Assembly: GCA_029259815.1 (NCBI GenBank)
Contig: JAJDEJ010000086.1
Location: 1 to 64,000, forward strand
DNA length: 64,000 nt
Origin: Planctomycetaceae bacterium
GTDB taxonomy: Bacteria > Planctomycetota > Planctomycetia > Planctomycetales > Planctomycetaceae
Reading direction: 5' to 3'
A program made the translations under genes and the position numbers. Under the pieces are notes generated by a model. It was given only the letters and a program-made list of their open reading frames with translations. It was not told the DNA's origin and ran no database searches. This document shows positions 63,453-64,000 of the stretch, piece by piece. Each line of letters starts with the position of its first letter. The stretch's first letter is position 1.

Positions 63453-63838
63453 CAAACTGCAGTCCGTAACCGTAGTTGTGTTTCTCGATGCTCTCGGTCA
63501 CACCTTCGAGATCACGACGGCACACCCTCCGCCTGCAGAAGCAGCGACAGGCGAGTGTGATCGTCGAACTCAGCTCGCTCATCTTCATGGATACTCCACT
63601 GACTCGGCGGTGACGAGTCACACAGCAACTCGTTCAACTGGCGACGAAAAGCGGCCTGCCATTTCCTGCACTCCTCGACCGTCTGACCATCGAACAGCAT
63701 TGACAGTTCCGCATCAGCCATTGACCTCGCGATGTCGTCGTTCACGAGGGATGCTGCCGGATCGGCTCCCAGTAACACGTTTGGTCCGATTCCCGCCAAC
63801 GCAAGGCAGTGACCAACAAACGATCGACGAGTCACCAT
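63445..63838 (-). pseudogene. Broken exported hydrolase (dienelactone hydrolase/acetyl xylan esterase-like)
   Basis: From the ATG at 63838 a twin-arginine leader (MVTRRSFVGHCLALAG) and about 90 residues follow, with WQAAFRRQLNELLC and DHTRLSLLLQAEGVPS. This resembles the N-terminal part of large planctomycete alpha/beta hydrolases of the dienelactone hydrolase group. The frame stops at 63512. Beyond it, in another frame, a piece reads EGVTESIEKHNYGYGLQFVRR (63445-63515), which fits a later part of the same protein family, so a segment has been deleted. The rest, with the catalytic residues, is missing at the junction with the IS630 remains. A start further up at 63922 is possible but not preferred. 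Confidence 0.65.
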
Positions 63839-63949
63839 TGTGTGAGAGACTGACACGGACGGTCGCTGATCGAAATCTGTATGTGACATCATCGAGTCCA
63901 ACCGATCAAACAGGAGTGACATCCCCTCGCACTCAGGAGAAAGCGTGGC

Positions 63950-64000
63950 TCAGTCGATGCGCATGATGCGACACTCCGGCAACGCCGCCTCCAGTTGTTC
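63950..64000 (-). CDS. C-terminal end of a gene cut by the window edge
   Basis: The last 16 codons of a - strand frame, ending in TGA at 63950-63952, read EQLEAALPECRIMRID. The pattern LEAALPECRI resembles the ends of leucine-rich-repeat-type planctomycete proteins, but the fragment is too short to name. The gene continues past base 64000. Confidence 0.4.
   Translation of the reverse strand, partial: EQLEAALPECRIMRID

Overview
The window looks like a chromosomal segment of a planctomycete (Planctomycetota, probably a Planctomycetia member). The lineage is inferred from gene families typical of that phylum: two DUF1501 proteins with Tat-like leaders, two PSD1-type cytochrome proteins (PSCyt1, DUF1549, DUF1553), two very large PVC-type heme (CxxCH) propeller/HEAT proteins, a DUF3179 protein, a CehA/McbA metallohydrolase and many secreted hydrolases. 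Housekeeping genes (leuB, scpB, proB, queA, mgtE, purE-purK, a tRNA-Val) are scattered between them, as expected for this phylum, where biosynthetic operons are usually dispersed. No plasmid origin, CRISPR array, phage structural module or rRNA was seen.

Layout. 0.2-4.3 kb: a translationally coupled PSD1 + DUF1501 pair. 4.3-7.0 kb: two small membrane proteins among large palindromic elements. 7.1-18.1 kb: leuB, scpB, proB, a glutaminyl cyclase, a PVC heme protein, queA and a GT4 glycosyltransferase. 18.1-24.3 kb: a second DUF1501 gene coupled to a PD40 propeller gene, then DUF3179, deiodinase-like and lipoprotein genes. 24.8-27.3 kb: a truncated adenylation-domain gene with its own terminator, and mgtE. 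27.4-28.4 kb: a REP-type Y1 transposase beside a six-hairpin repeat. 28.4-34.6 kb: a PSD1 protein carrying a carbohydrate-module-like insert, an esterase and a Tat-exported amidohydrolase. 35-50 kb: a catabolic stretch with a dihydroorotate-dehydrogenase-like enzyme, two sialidase-fold proteins, three alpha/beta hydrolases or esterases, a penicillin-acylase-family protein, a second PVC heme protein, an amidohydrolase, an enolase-superfamily enzyme and an SDR. 51-58.5 kb: a PHP-type metallohydrolase, an OmpA lipoprotein, tRNA-Val with a decayed integrase behind it, purK-purE and an unusual sigma-70 factor. 58.5-62.2 kb: a type I secretion-like ABC protein plus HlyD adaptor. 62.2-64 kb: gene wreckage around a dead IS630 element.

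How the genes fit together. The PSD1/DUF1501 and PVC-heme proteins are probably exported. Together with the sialidase-like, acylase, esterase and amidohydrolase proteins they suggest a lifestyle of degrading complex organic matter; specific substrates cannot be read from sequence. The ABC and HlyD genes overlap and should form one exporter, but its ATPase domain has lost most catalytic motifs.

The most unusual aspect is the intergenic DNA. Many of the larger gaps hold an inverted-repeat element, and most of these look unrelated to one another. The best cases are a six-hairpin composite repeat present three times (one copy beside a Y1 transposase whose HUH motif reads YVH), a triple-nested inverted repeat whose outer arms supply the stop codons of two convergent genes, and a 93-bp repeat present at two distant loci. 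Sequence identities quoted here were counted by eye.
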